Assembly (NCBI GenBank): GCA_021324445.1
Contig: JAJPJC010000290.1
Coordinates: 37,627 to 101,626 of the forward strand
DNA length: 64,000 nucleotides
Source: Isosphaeraceae bacterium
GTDB taxonomy: Bacteria; Planctomycetota; Planctomycetia; Isosphaerales; Isosphaeraceae
Reading direction: 5' to 3'
Positions 52,061 to 59,696 of the stretch are shown piece after piece. The position numbers and the translations under genes are program-made. Position 1 is the first letter of the stretch. Every line of letters begins with the position of its first letter. The notes under the pieces are model-generated. The model was given only the letters and a program-made list of their open reading frames with translations, did no database searches and was not told where the DNA came from.

Positions 52061-52267
52061 TTACTTCACGCTGACGCTGAAGCCATACTGGGTCAGGATC
52101 ATGGTCATGAGCAGGCAGGCCATGATGATTGCCCCCAGGGAGATCCCCAGCAGGGTGACGTAAATGTCGCTCTTGGGGGCCTGGACCAGGACGCCGGGTC
52201 GTCGCGGCGCCGCCGCGCGGGTGGTGGTCGACCCACTAGCTCCGCGGGATGATGGTAGACGAGACAA
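52061..52267 (-). CDS. Small single-pass membrane protein with TTG start
   Basis: The 68-residue protein has a polar, Ser/Arg/Thr-rich first third and then SDIYVTLLGISLGAIIMACLLMTMIL, one membrane helix, ending in a short tail. The start is TTG at 52267, preceded by AAAGGAGG at 6 nt, and overlaps the end of the coiled-coil gene by 32 nt; no ATG is available. The arrangement indicates translational coupling. No family is recognised; it may be a partner of the coiled-coil protein in the membrane. Confidence 0.65.
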   Translation of the reverse strand: MSRLPSSRGASGSTTTRAAAPRRPGVLVQAPKSDIYVTLLGISLGAIIMACLLMTMILTQYGFSVSVK

Positions 52268-53093
52268 CGTCGCCCTCCTTTATCTTCTTGCCCTGGTAGG
52301 TGTTGCCGACCACGCGCGCCACGGCCTGGTCGGGCTCGACCGAGATGATCTGGACCCGACCCAGGTATTCGGGGCGGGGAGTGGTGCGGTAGAGATTCAG
52401 TGTGTGACCCACGACCAGGCCGTCGTCGGAGCCGATGGTGACCTCGAGGCGGCGGTTGGCCGCGTCCACCCGCTTGACCTGGCCGGTGACCGGCGGCGGG
52501 CTCTCCACGCCCTTGATCTGGGTGATGTCGGTCGGCAGGCCGGCACGTTGCAGCAGGGTGGAGAACTTGGCGACCTTCTCGCGCAGGTCGGAGTTGTTCT
52601 TGCTCGCCGACTCGAGCATGCGCTCCAGCTCACGAATCTTGTCGTTGAGCTCGGCCTGGCGCAGCTTGAACTCATTGGCCTGCTTCTCCACGGCGGACTT
52701 CTGCGTGCGCAGCAGAGTCGTCTCATTCCGCTTGGCCTCCACCTCGTCGAGCGCCGCCTTGGCACTCTCCTGGGCCTTGACGAGCTGGCCGTGGACGTTG
52801 GTGATCTGGTCGGTGTCGAGTTTGTTCTGGTTTTCCAGCTCGTGAATCCGGTTGTCGAGCTGCTTCTTCACCTCGGCCGCGGCTGTCTGGGTGTCCGCCA
52901 GTTGTTTTTTGGCCTCGTCGGCCTTGGCCTGGGCTTCGCTCAACTTCTGCTTGACTTTCTCGACCTCTCGCTTCTGTTCTTCCGTGGCCGTTTTCCAGTT
53001 CTTCGCGGTCGAGAAGACCACGGTGGAGATGCCCAGGAAGAGCAGGGAGAAGGCCATGATGACGAGCACGAGGATCTTGCCAACGTGGGTCAT
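52236..53093 (-). CDS. Membrane-anchored coiled-coil protein
   Basis: The 285-residue protein has a membrane helix at about residues 6-28 (ILVLVIMAFSLLFLGISTVVF). A long heptad-type coiled coil rich in Lys, Glu and Ala follows (about 35-190). The C-terminal beta domain (about 200-285) has GQVKRVDAANRRLEVTIGSDDGL and VGHTLNLYR...YLGRVQI, resembling the small beta-barrels found at the end of several envelope proteins. It probably reaches from the inner membrane into the periplasm. It overlaps the small membrane protein gene downstream. The function is not recognised. Confidence 0.75.
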   Translation of the reverse strand: MTHVGKILVLVIMAFSLLFLGISTVVFSTAKNWKTATEEQKREVEKVKQKLSEAQAKADEAKKQLADTQTAAAEVKKQLDNRIHELENQNKLDTDQITNVHGQLVKAQESAKAALDEVEAKRNETTLLRTQKSAVEKQANEFKLRQAELNDKIRELERMLESASKNNSDLREKVAKFSTLLQRAGLPTDITQIKGVESPPPVTGQVKRVDAANRRLEVTIGSDDGLVVGHTLNLYRTTPRPEYLGRVQIISVEPDQAVARVVGNTYQGKKIKEGDVVSSTIIPRS

Positions 53094-53256
53094 GGTCCCG
53101 TCCTACCAATCAGAGGAAAACGGCCGGCCGACCACCCTCGCGACGTCGCCGCCACGAGTCGAACTCGGGGAGGGGCTTGGACCGTAGCTGTCACGGAGAT
53201 GAGGCGGAGTCGCCCCGGGCTGAGGTCTTCACCACAGGCCGGCGTACCTCGTCAAT

Positions 53257-53284
53257 CCTATAGTTAGACGACGCGGAGCGGCAA
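53257..53284 (-). promoter_or_regulatory. Candidate sigma-70 promoter for the coiled-coil gene
   Basis: On the minus strand TTGCCG (53279-53284) and TATAGG (53257-53262) are 16 nt apart, about 165 nt before the ATG at 53093. The 332-nt gap between lnt and this gene contains no other recognisable element. The match is moderate. Confidence 0.35.
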
Positions 53285-53425
53285 GCCGTTCGCACGCCGG
53301 CGCCCAACGACCCGGGAGCGGTCCGATCCCGCTCTCCGCCGCGCCGGTGGCTCGAACTTGACTAAATCTACCCCACGCTGCTCATCCAGGCAAGCGACCC
53401 GGAACGCCGAAGTCTGGGGGACCCG

Positions 53426-55135
53426 TCAATCCTCCGCTGTGCCGCGAGCGCGCCGCCGGACCAGGCCCACCGGCACCAGACCGATCGTCACCGCCAGGCA
53501 GGATAAACCCAACCAATCACCCCAGCGTGAATAGTAGGTCGTGCGGTCGTCGAGCGGAACGGTGACCGACAAGACATTCTCGGTGTTCTTGGGGAGGACG
53601 GCCCGGATCTCGCCGTTGCCGTCGATCAGGGCCGAGAGTCCGGTGTTGACGGCGCGGGCCAAGGGGACGCGATGCTCGATGGTCCGGAAAACCCCGATGC
53701 CCAGGTGCATGTCCAGCTCGGGAGAGTTGGGATACCAGCCATCGTTGGACAGGTTGATCAGCAGGTCGGGCTGATGATGCTCGTCCACCCCGTGAAAGAA
53801 GCGGTTGATGACCTGCGGGATCGTGTCTTCGAAGCAGATCGTGGCCGCGAACCGGTACGGGCCGATTGTCAAGATCACCGGGTCCCGGCCGAAGCTGAGG
53901 GACGGGATCTTCTCCCGATAGGGGGTCAACAGCGCCAGCCACGGGAGCGTCTCGATGAAGGGGATGAATTCGCCGAAGGGGACCAGGTGCATCTTGTGGT
54001 AAAGCTGGATGGCCGGGCGGGAGGGCTCCACCAGCAGCGCCGAATTGTATTTGTTGAGCTTGGCTGGCTGGTGGTCGTACACGGCGCTGCCCACCAGCAT
54101 CGGGACCTGCACCGCATCGACCAAGGAATGCAGGTCCTGGAGGATGTCCTTCTGCTTGTCCCGCCAGAAATTGACTGTGAGGGTGGGTGCGATCGACCCA
54201 ACTTGCCGTTCCAGTGTTGTCGCGTCGATGGCCGGATTGATCGTGATGAAGCCGAACGGATAGGCCGTCTCCGGCCAGACGATCAGATCGGGCCGCTCCG
54301 GCCGCCGCATCGCCACCTCGATGAGATGCAGAAACCGCTTCTGGATGTCCGCCGGCTCCATCCGGAACTTGTGCGATTGCTCCAGATTCGACTGGAGCAG
54401 CGCCAGCCGGGGCCCGTTGCGGAACCGGGCCGTCGAGAGCCGGAAGGCCCCGTAGCACAACGTCGCCCCCACCAGAAGCGTGACCATCCAGAGCCGCGCC
54501 GTCTGAGGCTGGGTCAGGCGCGTCCTTCGCCTCGTCACTTGCAAGAGCGGCAGCGTCACGAGGTCAACCAACCACGCATTGACGATGGCGATCACCAGAC
54601 TGACGCCGAGCGACCCGGTAATATCGGCGATCTGGATGACATAGAGGAAGCGGAACTGGCTGTGGGCCACGTAGTACCAGGGGAAGCCGGTGAGGAAGTA
54701 GGCGCGCAGGTATTCGACAGCCACCCAGACGATGGGCGCGGCGAGGATGAGGGGGAGGCGGAGGCGGAAGTAGGCCCAGCGGGTCAAGGCGAGGAACAGG
54801 GGCCACCAGAGGGAGAAGACCAGGGCCAGGACGACCCAACCGATCCAGGCGCCGGGGCCGATCAGGCTGAGCCATTGGACGGCGAGGGTCCAGAAGACCA
54901 GACCGCCGATCCAGGCGGCCAGGTAGGTTTTGAACGGGGCGCCCCGCACGGTGACCAGCCAGAACAGGGGCGCCAGCGCCACCCAGGCCAGCCCGCTCCA
55001 TTCGACCGGCGGGAAGGCGGTCCAGAGCAAAAGGCCCGAGGCCAGCCCGGCCGCCACATGGTGGCGCGCCCATCGCGCGAACGGATCCGCCGTGGCAGTC
55101 CCTTGGATTTCCCTGTCCGGTGCGGCAACGTTCAT
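53426..55135 (-). CDS. lnt: Apolipoprotein N-acyltransferase
   Basis: The 569-residue protein has several N-terminal membrane helices (about 30-220) followed by a nitrilase-like domain. The catalytic triad is visible: Glu289 in IVWPETAYPF, Lys381 in YHKMHLVPFGEF and Cys434 in TICFEDTIP. Lnt adds the third acyl chain to the N-terminal Cys of lipoproteins in the inner membrane, which fits the lipoproteins seen in this window. The C-terminus has a final membrane helix and a basic tail. It lies upstream of the coiled-coil gene. Confidence 0.93.
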   Translation of the reverse strand: MNVAAPDREIQGTATADPFARWARHHVAAGLASGLLLWTAFPPVEWSGLAWVALAPLFWLVTVRGAPFKTYLAAWIGGLVFWTLAVQWLSLIGPGAWIGWVVLALVFSLWWPLFLALTRWAYFRLRLPLILAAPIVWVAVEYLRAYFLTGFPWYYVAHSQFRFLYVIQIADITGSLGVSLVIAIVNAWLVDLVTLPLLQVTRRRTRLTQPQTARLWMVTLLVGATLCYGAFRLSTARFRNGPRLALLQSNLEQSHKFRMEPADIQKRFLHLIEVAMRRPERPDLIVWPETAYPFGFITINPAIDATTLERQVGSIAPTLTVNFWRDKQKDILQDLHSLVDAVQVPMLVGSAVYDHQPAKLNKYNSALLVEPSRPAIQLYHKMHLVPFGEFIPFIETLPWLALLTPYREKIPSLSFGRDPVILTIGPYRFAATICFEDTIPQVINRFFHGVDEHHQPDLLINLSNDGWYPNSPELDMHLGIGVFRTIEHRVPLARAVNTGLSALIDGNGEIRAVLPKNTENVLSVTVPLDDRTTYYSRWGDWLGLSCLAVTIGLVPVGLVRRRARGTAED

Positions 55136-55140
55136 GTTCT

Positions 55141-55273
55141 TGGTCCGTGGTCCGTGGTCCGTTGTGGGAGCCGCCGCTCCGCTGCGCCGTCGTCGCCCGT
55201 CTTCAAGTGCCTCAGCTTTCCTGGACCAGGCGAGTCAGCCCGCGTCAGCGAACCACGGACCACGGACCACGGA
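55141..55273. repeat. GGTCCGTGG-family inverted repeat, copy 1
   Basis: The left arm has three tandem GGTCCGT heptads and the right arm has three ACCACGG heptads. A core of about 90 nt between them contains GGGAGCCGCCGCTCCG and later CAGCCCGCGTCAGCGAACC. It lies between lnt and moeA. Copies at 57149-57327 and 59545-59670 share both arms and the core landmarks. Confidence 0.85.
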
Positions 55274-55281
55274 GCAATAGG

Positions 55282-56514
55282 TTATCGCGTGGGCAAGAAA
55301 CCCACAATTTCACCTGGGTCGTAATCGCGGTCGCCGGCGGGGAAGACGGCGAAGCCGTCGGCCGCGGCCACCGTGCGCAGGTCGGCCGACCCAGCCCACT
55401 CGAGCGTCTCGATCGGCGCGGCAGCGTGGGGATCGCCTCCGGTCAGGAGCCGAGCCGGATGATAGGTGGGCCGGTCGCCACGATGGCGGAAAACCCGCAT
55501 CAAGCGAGCCTCGGCGACTCCCTGGGCCCGCGGCCTGCCGCTGAGGGCCGCCAGGGCCGGCTTGATGAACAGGAGGAAGCCGACCAGGCCGCTGACCGGG
55601 TTGCCCGGCAAGCCGAAGACCAGCGGGCCAGGCTGCCCGATCGCAACCCGTGGCGGCCCGGTTCCGAACCAGAGGGGCTTGCCCGGTTTGAGCCGGACCT
55701 TGTGGAAGATCCGCCGGACTCCCAGTAGCTCCAGCGCGGCCGGGACAAGGTCCCGCTGGCCGGCCGAGACCCCACCGGTGATGATCAAGACGTCCGACTC
55801 GAGCCCGCGCGCGAGGACTTGACGCAGCGGGTCGGGTTCGTCGGGCGCGATCGGCAGCACGTCGGCCGCGGCCGTCTCCTCGATGGCCATCGTCTGAAGC
55901 ATGATGGCGTTGGAGTTGCGGATCTGGCCCGGGCCGGGTTTCCGCTCCGGCTCGACCAGCTCGTCGCCGGTGGGCACAATCGCCACCCGCGGCCGCACGA
56001 CCCGAACCGACGTGCGGCCGACCGAGGCCAGCACGCCCAGATGCGCCGGCTTGAGGATCGTGCCACGGCTGAGCACCACCTCACCGGCGCGCATCTCCCG
56101 GCCGCGAGCCAGAATATTCTGACCGGCGCGGACCCCGGCCTCCTCCACCCAGACCCCGCCGTCGCCGGATCGGGTGCGCTCGTGCATGACCACGGCGTCG
56201 CTGCCCGGTGGCACCGGCGCGCCGGTCATGACCACGGCGGCTTCCCCCACGGCCAACCCGCGCGTGGGGGTCTGGCCGGCGCTGATCCGTTCGCCCAGCC
56301 GGAGCCAGCGCTCCTCGCCTGTCAAGTCCTGGCTGCGCACCGCATAGCCGTCGACCAGCGCCTTGTCGAACGGGGGCAGGTCGATGTCGGCCAGGACGTC
56401 CTCGGCCAGCACGCACCGCAGCGCCTGCGCCAGCGGCTCCCAGGTCCCCGGCAAGGGACGGACCGCCTGAAGCACGGCCTCCAGCGCCTCATCCACGGTC
56501 AGCAAGTCGGTCAT
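55282..56514 (-). CDS. moeA: Molybdopterin molybdotransferase
   Basis: The 410-residue protein has the MoeA domain order: an N-terminal domain with LPPFDKALVDGYAVR, a beta domain with the motif GAPVPPGSDAVVMHERT, the MoCF-like domain with PTGDELV and NSNAIML, and the segment GLPGNPVSGLV that binds the cofactor. It inserts molybdate into adenylated molybdopterin to finish the cofactor. It follows the trpG/pabA-like gene on the same strand, 6 nt after its stop. A GGTCCGTGG-type repeat lies just downstream. Confidence 0.93.
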   Translation of the reverse strand: MTDLLTVDEALEAVLQAVRPLPGTWEPLAQALRCVLAEDVLADIDLPPFDKALVDGYAVRSQDLTGEERWLRLGERISAGQTPTRGLAVGEAAVVMTGAPVPPGSDAVVMHERTRSGDGGVWVEEAGVRAGQNILARGREMRAGEVVLSRGTILKPAHLGVLASVGRTSVRVVRPRVAIVPTGDELVEPERKPGPGQIRNSNAIMLQTMAIEETAAADVLPIAPDEPDPLRQVLARGLESDVLIITGGVSAGQRDLVPAALELLGVRRIFHKVRLKPGKPLWFGTGPPRVAIGQPGPLVFGLPGNPVSGLVGFLLFIKPALAALSGRPRAQGVAEARLMRVFRHRGDRPTYHPARLLTGGDPHAAAPIETLEWAGSADLRTVAAADGFAVFPAGDRDYDPGEIVGFLPTR

Positions 56515-56520
56515 TGGTCG

Positions 56521-57141
56521 TTAGTCATCCCGTCGGTCAGGCTGGACAGCCTGACCGACTTCCTTGCCGGCGTCCAGGGTGAGGAAGTTCTTGAGTAGGT
56601 GGATGCCCTCGATGGTGAGGAAGCTTTCGGGGTGGAACTGCACGCCTTCCATCGGCCAGTGCTTGTGCCGCACGCCCATGATCTCGCCCTGGTCGGTCCA
56701 GGCGACGACTTCCAGGTCGTCCGGCAGGGTGTCCGGCTCGATGACGAGGCTGTGATACCTGGTTGCCTCAAACGGATTGGACAGCCCCCGATAGATCCCC
56801 AGGCCGTCGTGATGGATCCACGACGTCTTGCCATGCATGATGCGATCGGCCCGCACGATCCGGGCGCCCAGAGCGTGCCCGATGCATTGATGGCCCAGAC
56901 AGACTCCCAGGAGCGGGATCCTGGGCCCGAACCGCACAACCACCGCGTTTGAGATTCCCGCTTGGACCGGCGTGCACGGGCCTGGCGAGATGATCAGCCG
57001 GCTCGGCCGCGCGGCCTCGATCTCCTCCGGATCGATCTGGTCGTTGCGGACGACCCGCAGGTCGAGACCAGAATCGATCTCTCCGAGCCGCTGGACCAGG
57101 TTGTACGTGAACGAATCGTAATTATCAATCAAGAGAATCAT
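56521..57141 (-). CDS. trpG: Glutamine amidotransferase component of anthranilate/aminodeoxychorismate synthase
   Basis: The 206-residue class I amidotransferase begins ILLIDNYDSFTYNLVQRLGE and has the nucleophile Cys81 in GVCLGHQCIG, with His170 and Glu172 in FHPESF. It supplies ammonia to TrpE or PabB; which of the two cannot be told, so pabA is equally possible. The last residues, EVGQAVQPDRRDD, are encoded by an inverted repeat of the TCAGGC family, so the repeat seems to have changed the C-terminus. moeA starts 6 nt later. Confidence 0.9.
   Translation of the reverse strand: MILLIDNYDSFTYNLVQRLGEIDSGLDLRVVRNDQIDPEEIEAARPSRLIISPGPCTPVQAGISNAVVVRFGPRIPLLGVCLGHQCIGHALGARIVRADRIMHGKTSWIHHDGLGIYRGLSNPFEATRYHSLVIEPDTLPDDLEVVAWTDQGEIMGVRHKHWPMEGVQFHPESFLTIEGIHLLKNFLTLDAGKEVGQAVQPDRRDD
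56531..56562. repeat. TCAGGC-family inverted repeat, copy 3 (inside the trpG-like frame)
   Basis: GTCGGTCAGGCTG and CAGCCTGACCGAC are perfect inverted arms around a tiny loop. The element lies within the last codons of the trpG-like gene and just before moeA, unlike copies 1 and 2, which are intergenic. Confidence 0.7.
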
Positions 57142-57148
57142 GAGTGTT

Positions 57149-57327
57149 TGTCCGTGGTCCGTGGTTCGTGATGGGAGCGGCCGCTCCGCTTCTTTGGCGG
57201 TGGTCCGTAGTCCGTTGTAGGGGCACCGCTGCGCTGCGACTTCAGGCCTCTTTTCGAGTGCGTTGTCTCTCCCGGATCAGGCTCGTCAGCCCGCGTCCGC
57301 GAACCACGGACCACGGACCACGGACAA
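57149..57327. repeat. GGTCCGTGG-family inverted repeat, copy 2
   Basis: Same arms as copies 1 and 3, but the core is longer because a second CGGTGGTCCGTAGTCCG word is inserted near 57200. It lies in the 380-nt gap between trpG and the divergent exported protein gene; the remainder of that gap shows no other element. Confidence 0.8.
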
Positions 57328-57521
57328 AAGGATCATGAGGATCGTAACGTGCCGGGGAACCAACCGGAAGAGAAACCGCCGCACCGGTGTCCCGCGGAGG
57401 TGGTATGTTTGGGGCGACCTCGTCGGGCGGGCGGAGCGGTGTCGGGTCATCGCGGCGCCGTCGCCTCAACCGCGGCCGGCGGTCCCGGCGACCGCCGGCG
57501 AGCTGCACAAGGAGGATCGCC

Positions 57522-58043
57522 ATGACCGCCGCCTTCGTCGCCTTGAGCGTGAGCTGGGCCATCCATGCCACGGGCCAAGCCCCTGCGCCGGAGTCCCTTC
57601 CCTATTATTATCCGTACCAGAAGAAGCATCATCGCCACCACACCAACTACATCCTCCCGCCCGGACCCGGAGATGGTTGGGGCTTCCCCAACGGGTCGCT
57701 CAGCACGGCGGGCTGGGCCGATTATGGCGTCTACCTGCCCCTGGCTGGGGATCGGACCACCGATTACTTCTTCCCGCGCTATTACTCGGTCCCACCGGAA
57801 CAGATGTTCCTACCGACCTATTACAATCCCTTTGTGACGCGGGGCCAGCGCTACCTGCCGTATGTGGCTGATGGCGGGGCGCACCCGGCCGGAGGTGGAC
57901 CGACCGGGCCAGCCGATTTGCCGGTCTCCCCCTATGCGGCGATGCCCAGCGCCCGTCCGACCGTCGCGATTCCTCGCCTTAACGGCCGGAGCGACGCCCG
58001 GGTCGTGCCGATCCCTTCGGGGGGCTCGGGGCTGACGCCGTGA
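57522..58043 (+). CDS. Exported Tyr/Pro-rich protein of unknown function
   Basis: The 173-residue protein has a signal peptide (about 1-18, MTAAFVALSVSWAIHATGQA). The mature protein is rich in Tyr, Pro, His and Gly (YYYPYQKKHHRHH, PRYYSVPPEQMFLPTYYNP) and ends with a low-complexity tail. The start at 57522 has AAGGAGG about 6 nt upstream; an in-frame ATG at 57387 would mask the signal peptide. No family is recognised; similar His/Tyr-rich exported proteins occur in planctomycete envelopes. Confidence 0.7.
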   Translation: MTAAFVALSVSWAIHATGQAPAPESLPYYYPYQKKHHRHHTNYILPPGPGDGWGFPNGSLSTAGWADYGVYLPLAGDRTTDYFFPRYYSVPPEQMFLPTYYNPFVTRGQRYLPYVADGGAHPAGGGPTGPADLPVSPYAAMPSARPTVAIPRLNGRSDARVVPIPSGGSGLTP

Positions 58044-58598
58044 TCCCGCGCGGGCACTGGGAAACTGGTAACTTGCCAAAAAACTTTGGGTCCTTTAGCA
58101 TGGGTGCGCGGTCGCGGCGCCGGAGCCCGTCTCCGGCCGCGACCCGGCAACCATTTCGGGAGGGAACCCACCGCTGGAATTTCGATCGAACCTTTCCAGG
58201 TCTGCGATCGTAGCATCCCCAAAGCCGGGCGTGGGGATTGCGGCCATCCAGCCGTTGTGCCGGAGCTGGACCCCTCCCTGAGGCTGTGTCGAGCTCGCAA
58301 GGTCGAAACCAGGGCAGGCAGGATGCCCCCACCCCACCGAGCTGACCCGGTGGGGCAGGCCTCCCGGTCTGCCGGACTTGGCGTACCGGCTGCTCCTGTT
58401 TCCGAGGTGGACATTCCTCTCTGACCGTGCATCACTCATTCGCCAATCATCCGCCGGAAGGGGCCCGAGCCGCGGCCGGGGCCGACCGTTTCGACTGTCC
58501 GCCCTCGGGCGGGGGCTTTCCGGCCTGCCGTTGCGCGTGGGGCAGGCTGTCTTGACCGTGATTCATGCATGACATCATCAGCAAAAGGCGCCCTTGTA
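58044..58598. other. Intergenic stretch before the ABC exporter operon
   Basis: About 555 nt without a supported gene. It contains a GTGGGGCAGGC word twice (58350 and 58540) within otherwise unrelated sequence. The promoter of the ABC operon should be here but no clear -35/-10 pair was found. Confidence 0.4.
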
Positions 58599-59540
58599 AT
58601 GAGCCATGACGTCATCATCGAGACGAGGAACCTGACCAAGGTCTACCGGGATTTCTGGGGTCGGCCCAAGGTTCAGGCCCTCAAGGCCCTCGACCTGGAA
58701 GTGTACCGCGGCGAGATCTTCGGCTTGCTCGGGCCCAACGGCTCGGGGAAGACCACCACGATCAAGCTGCTGCTGGGCTTGCTCTTCCCGACCGAGGGGG
58801 AAGCCCTGATCTTCAACGAGCCGACGACCAACGTCTCGAAGAACGAGAAGATCGGCTACCTCCCTGAGGAGTCGTACCTCTACAAGTTCCTCAATGCCGA
58901 GGAGACGCTCCAGTTCTACGGCCGCCTGTTCAAGATCCCGGCGTCGGAGCGGACCAAGCGAGTGGGTCGGCTGATCGACCTCGTCGGCCTGACCACGGCC
59001 AAACACCGCCAGCTTCGCGAGTACTCCAAGGGGATGCAGCGTCGCATCGGGCTGGCGCAGGCCCTGATCAACAACCCCGAGCTGATCCTGCTCGACGAGC
59101 CGACGTCGGGGCTGGACCCGATTGGCACGGCCGAGATCAAGCAATTGATCCGCGAGCTGCGCGAGCAGGGCAAGACCATCGTCCTCTCGGGCCACCTCCT
59201 GGCCGACATGCAAGACATCTGCGATCGGATTGCGATCCTCCATCGCGGCGAGCTCAAGGAGATCGGCCGAGTCTCCGACCTGCTGACCGTCCAGGACGTC
59301 ACCCAGATCAAGGCGCGGAACCTCTCGCCGGTGGCTCTGGAGGAGGTCCGCGACGTGATCCTCCGGCACGGCGGCGAGGACGTCCTGATCGACCACCCCA
59401 CGACCAGCCTGGAGGAACTGTTCCTGCGGATCGTGCACGAGAGCGAGCTGCACCCGGGTCGGCGCAAGGTGGCCCACGACGCGGCACGGCCCACGACCCA
59501 GGCGCCCAGCGAGCTGGCCGCACCTGTAGCCAAATCTTGA
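58599..59540 (+). CDS. ABC transporter ATP-binding protein
   Basis: The 313-residue protein has Walker A GPNGSGKTT, a signature loop EYSKGMQRRIGLAQ, Walker B LILLDEPTSGLD and the switch His in LSGHLLADMQDI. A C-terminal extension (about 225-300) of the type seen in gliding/DrrA-like exporters follows. The ATG at 58599 (MSHDVI) is preferred; an ATG 30 nt earlier lacks a ribosome-binding site. It is followed by a large permease gene, with a repeat of the GGTCCGTGG family in between, and the two should form one exporter. Confidence 0.88.
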   Translation: MSHDVIIETRNLTKVYRDFWGRPKVQALKALDLEVYRGEIFGLLGPNGSGKTTTIKLLLGLLFPTEGEALIFNEPTTNVSKNEKIGYLPEESYLYKFLNAEETLQFYGRLFKIPASERTKRVGRLIDLVGLTTAKHRQLREYSKGMQRRIGLAQALINNPELILLDEPTSGLDPIGTAEIKQLIRELREQGKTIVLSGHLLADMQDICDRIAILHRGELKEIGRVSDLLTVQDVTQIKARNLSPVALEEVRDVILRHGGEDVLIDHPTTSLEELFLRIVHESELHPGRRKVAHDAARPTTQAPSELAAPVAKS

Positions 59541-59544
59541 TTCT

Positions 59545-59670
59545 TGGTCCGTGGTCCGTGGTCCGTGGTGGGAGCTGCCGCCCCGGTGCGCCTTCCGTGT
59601 CCTCTTCGAATGCCTTGTCATCCCGGCACCGGGCCAGTCAGCCCGCGTCCGCGAACCACGGACCACGGAC
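59545..59670. repeat. GGTCCGTGG-family inverted repeat, copy 3
   Basis: The left arm has three GGTCCGT heptads and the right arm ends GAACCACGGACCACGGACC, with a core of about 85 nt carrying GGGAGCTGCCGCCCCGG and CAGCCCGCGTCCGCG. It sits between two genes of the ABC operon, just before the ribosome-binding site of the permease gene. Confidence 0.85.
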
Positions 59671-59696
59671 CCTTCCTAAGAGGAGCACCTCCGGCG

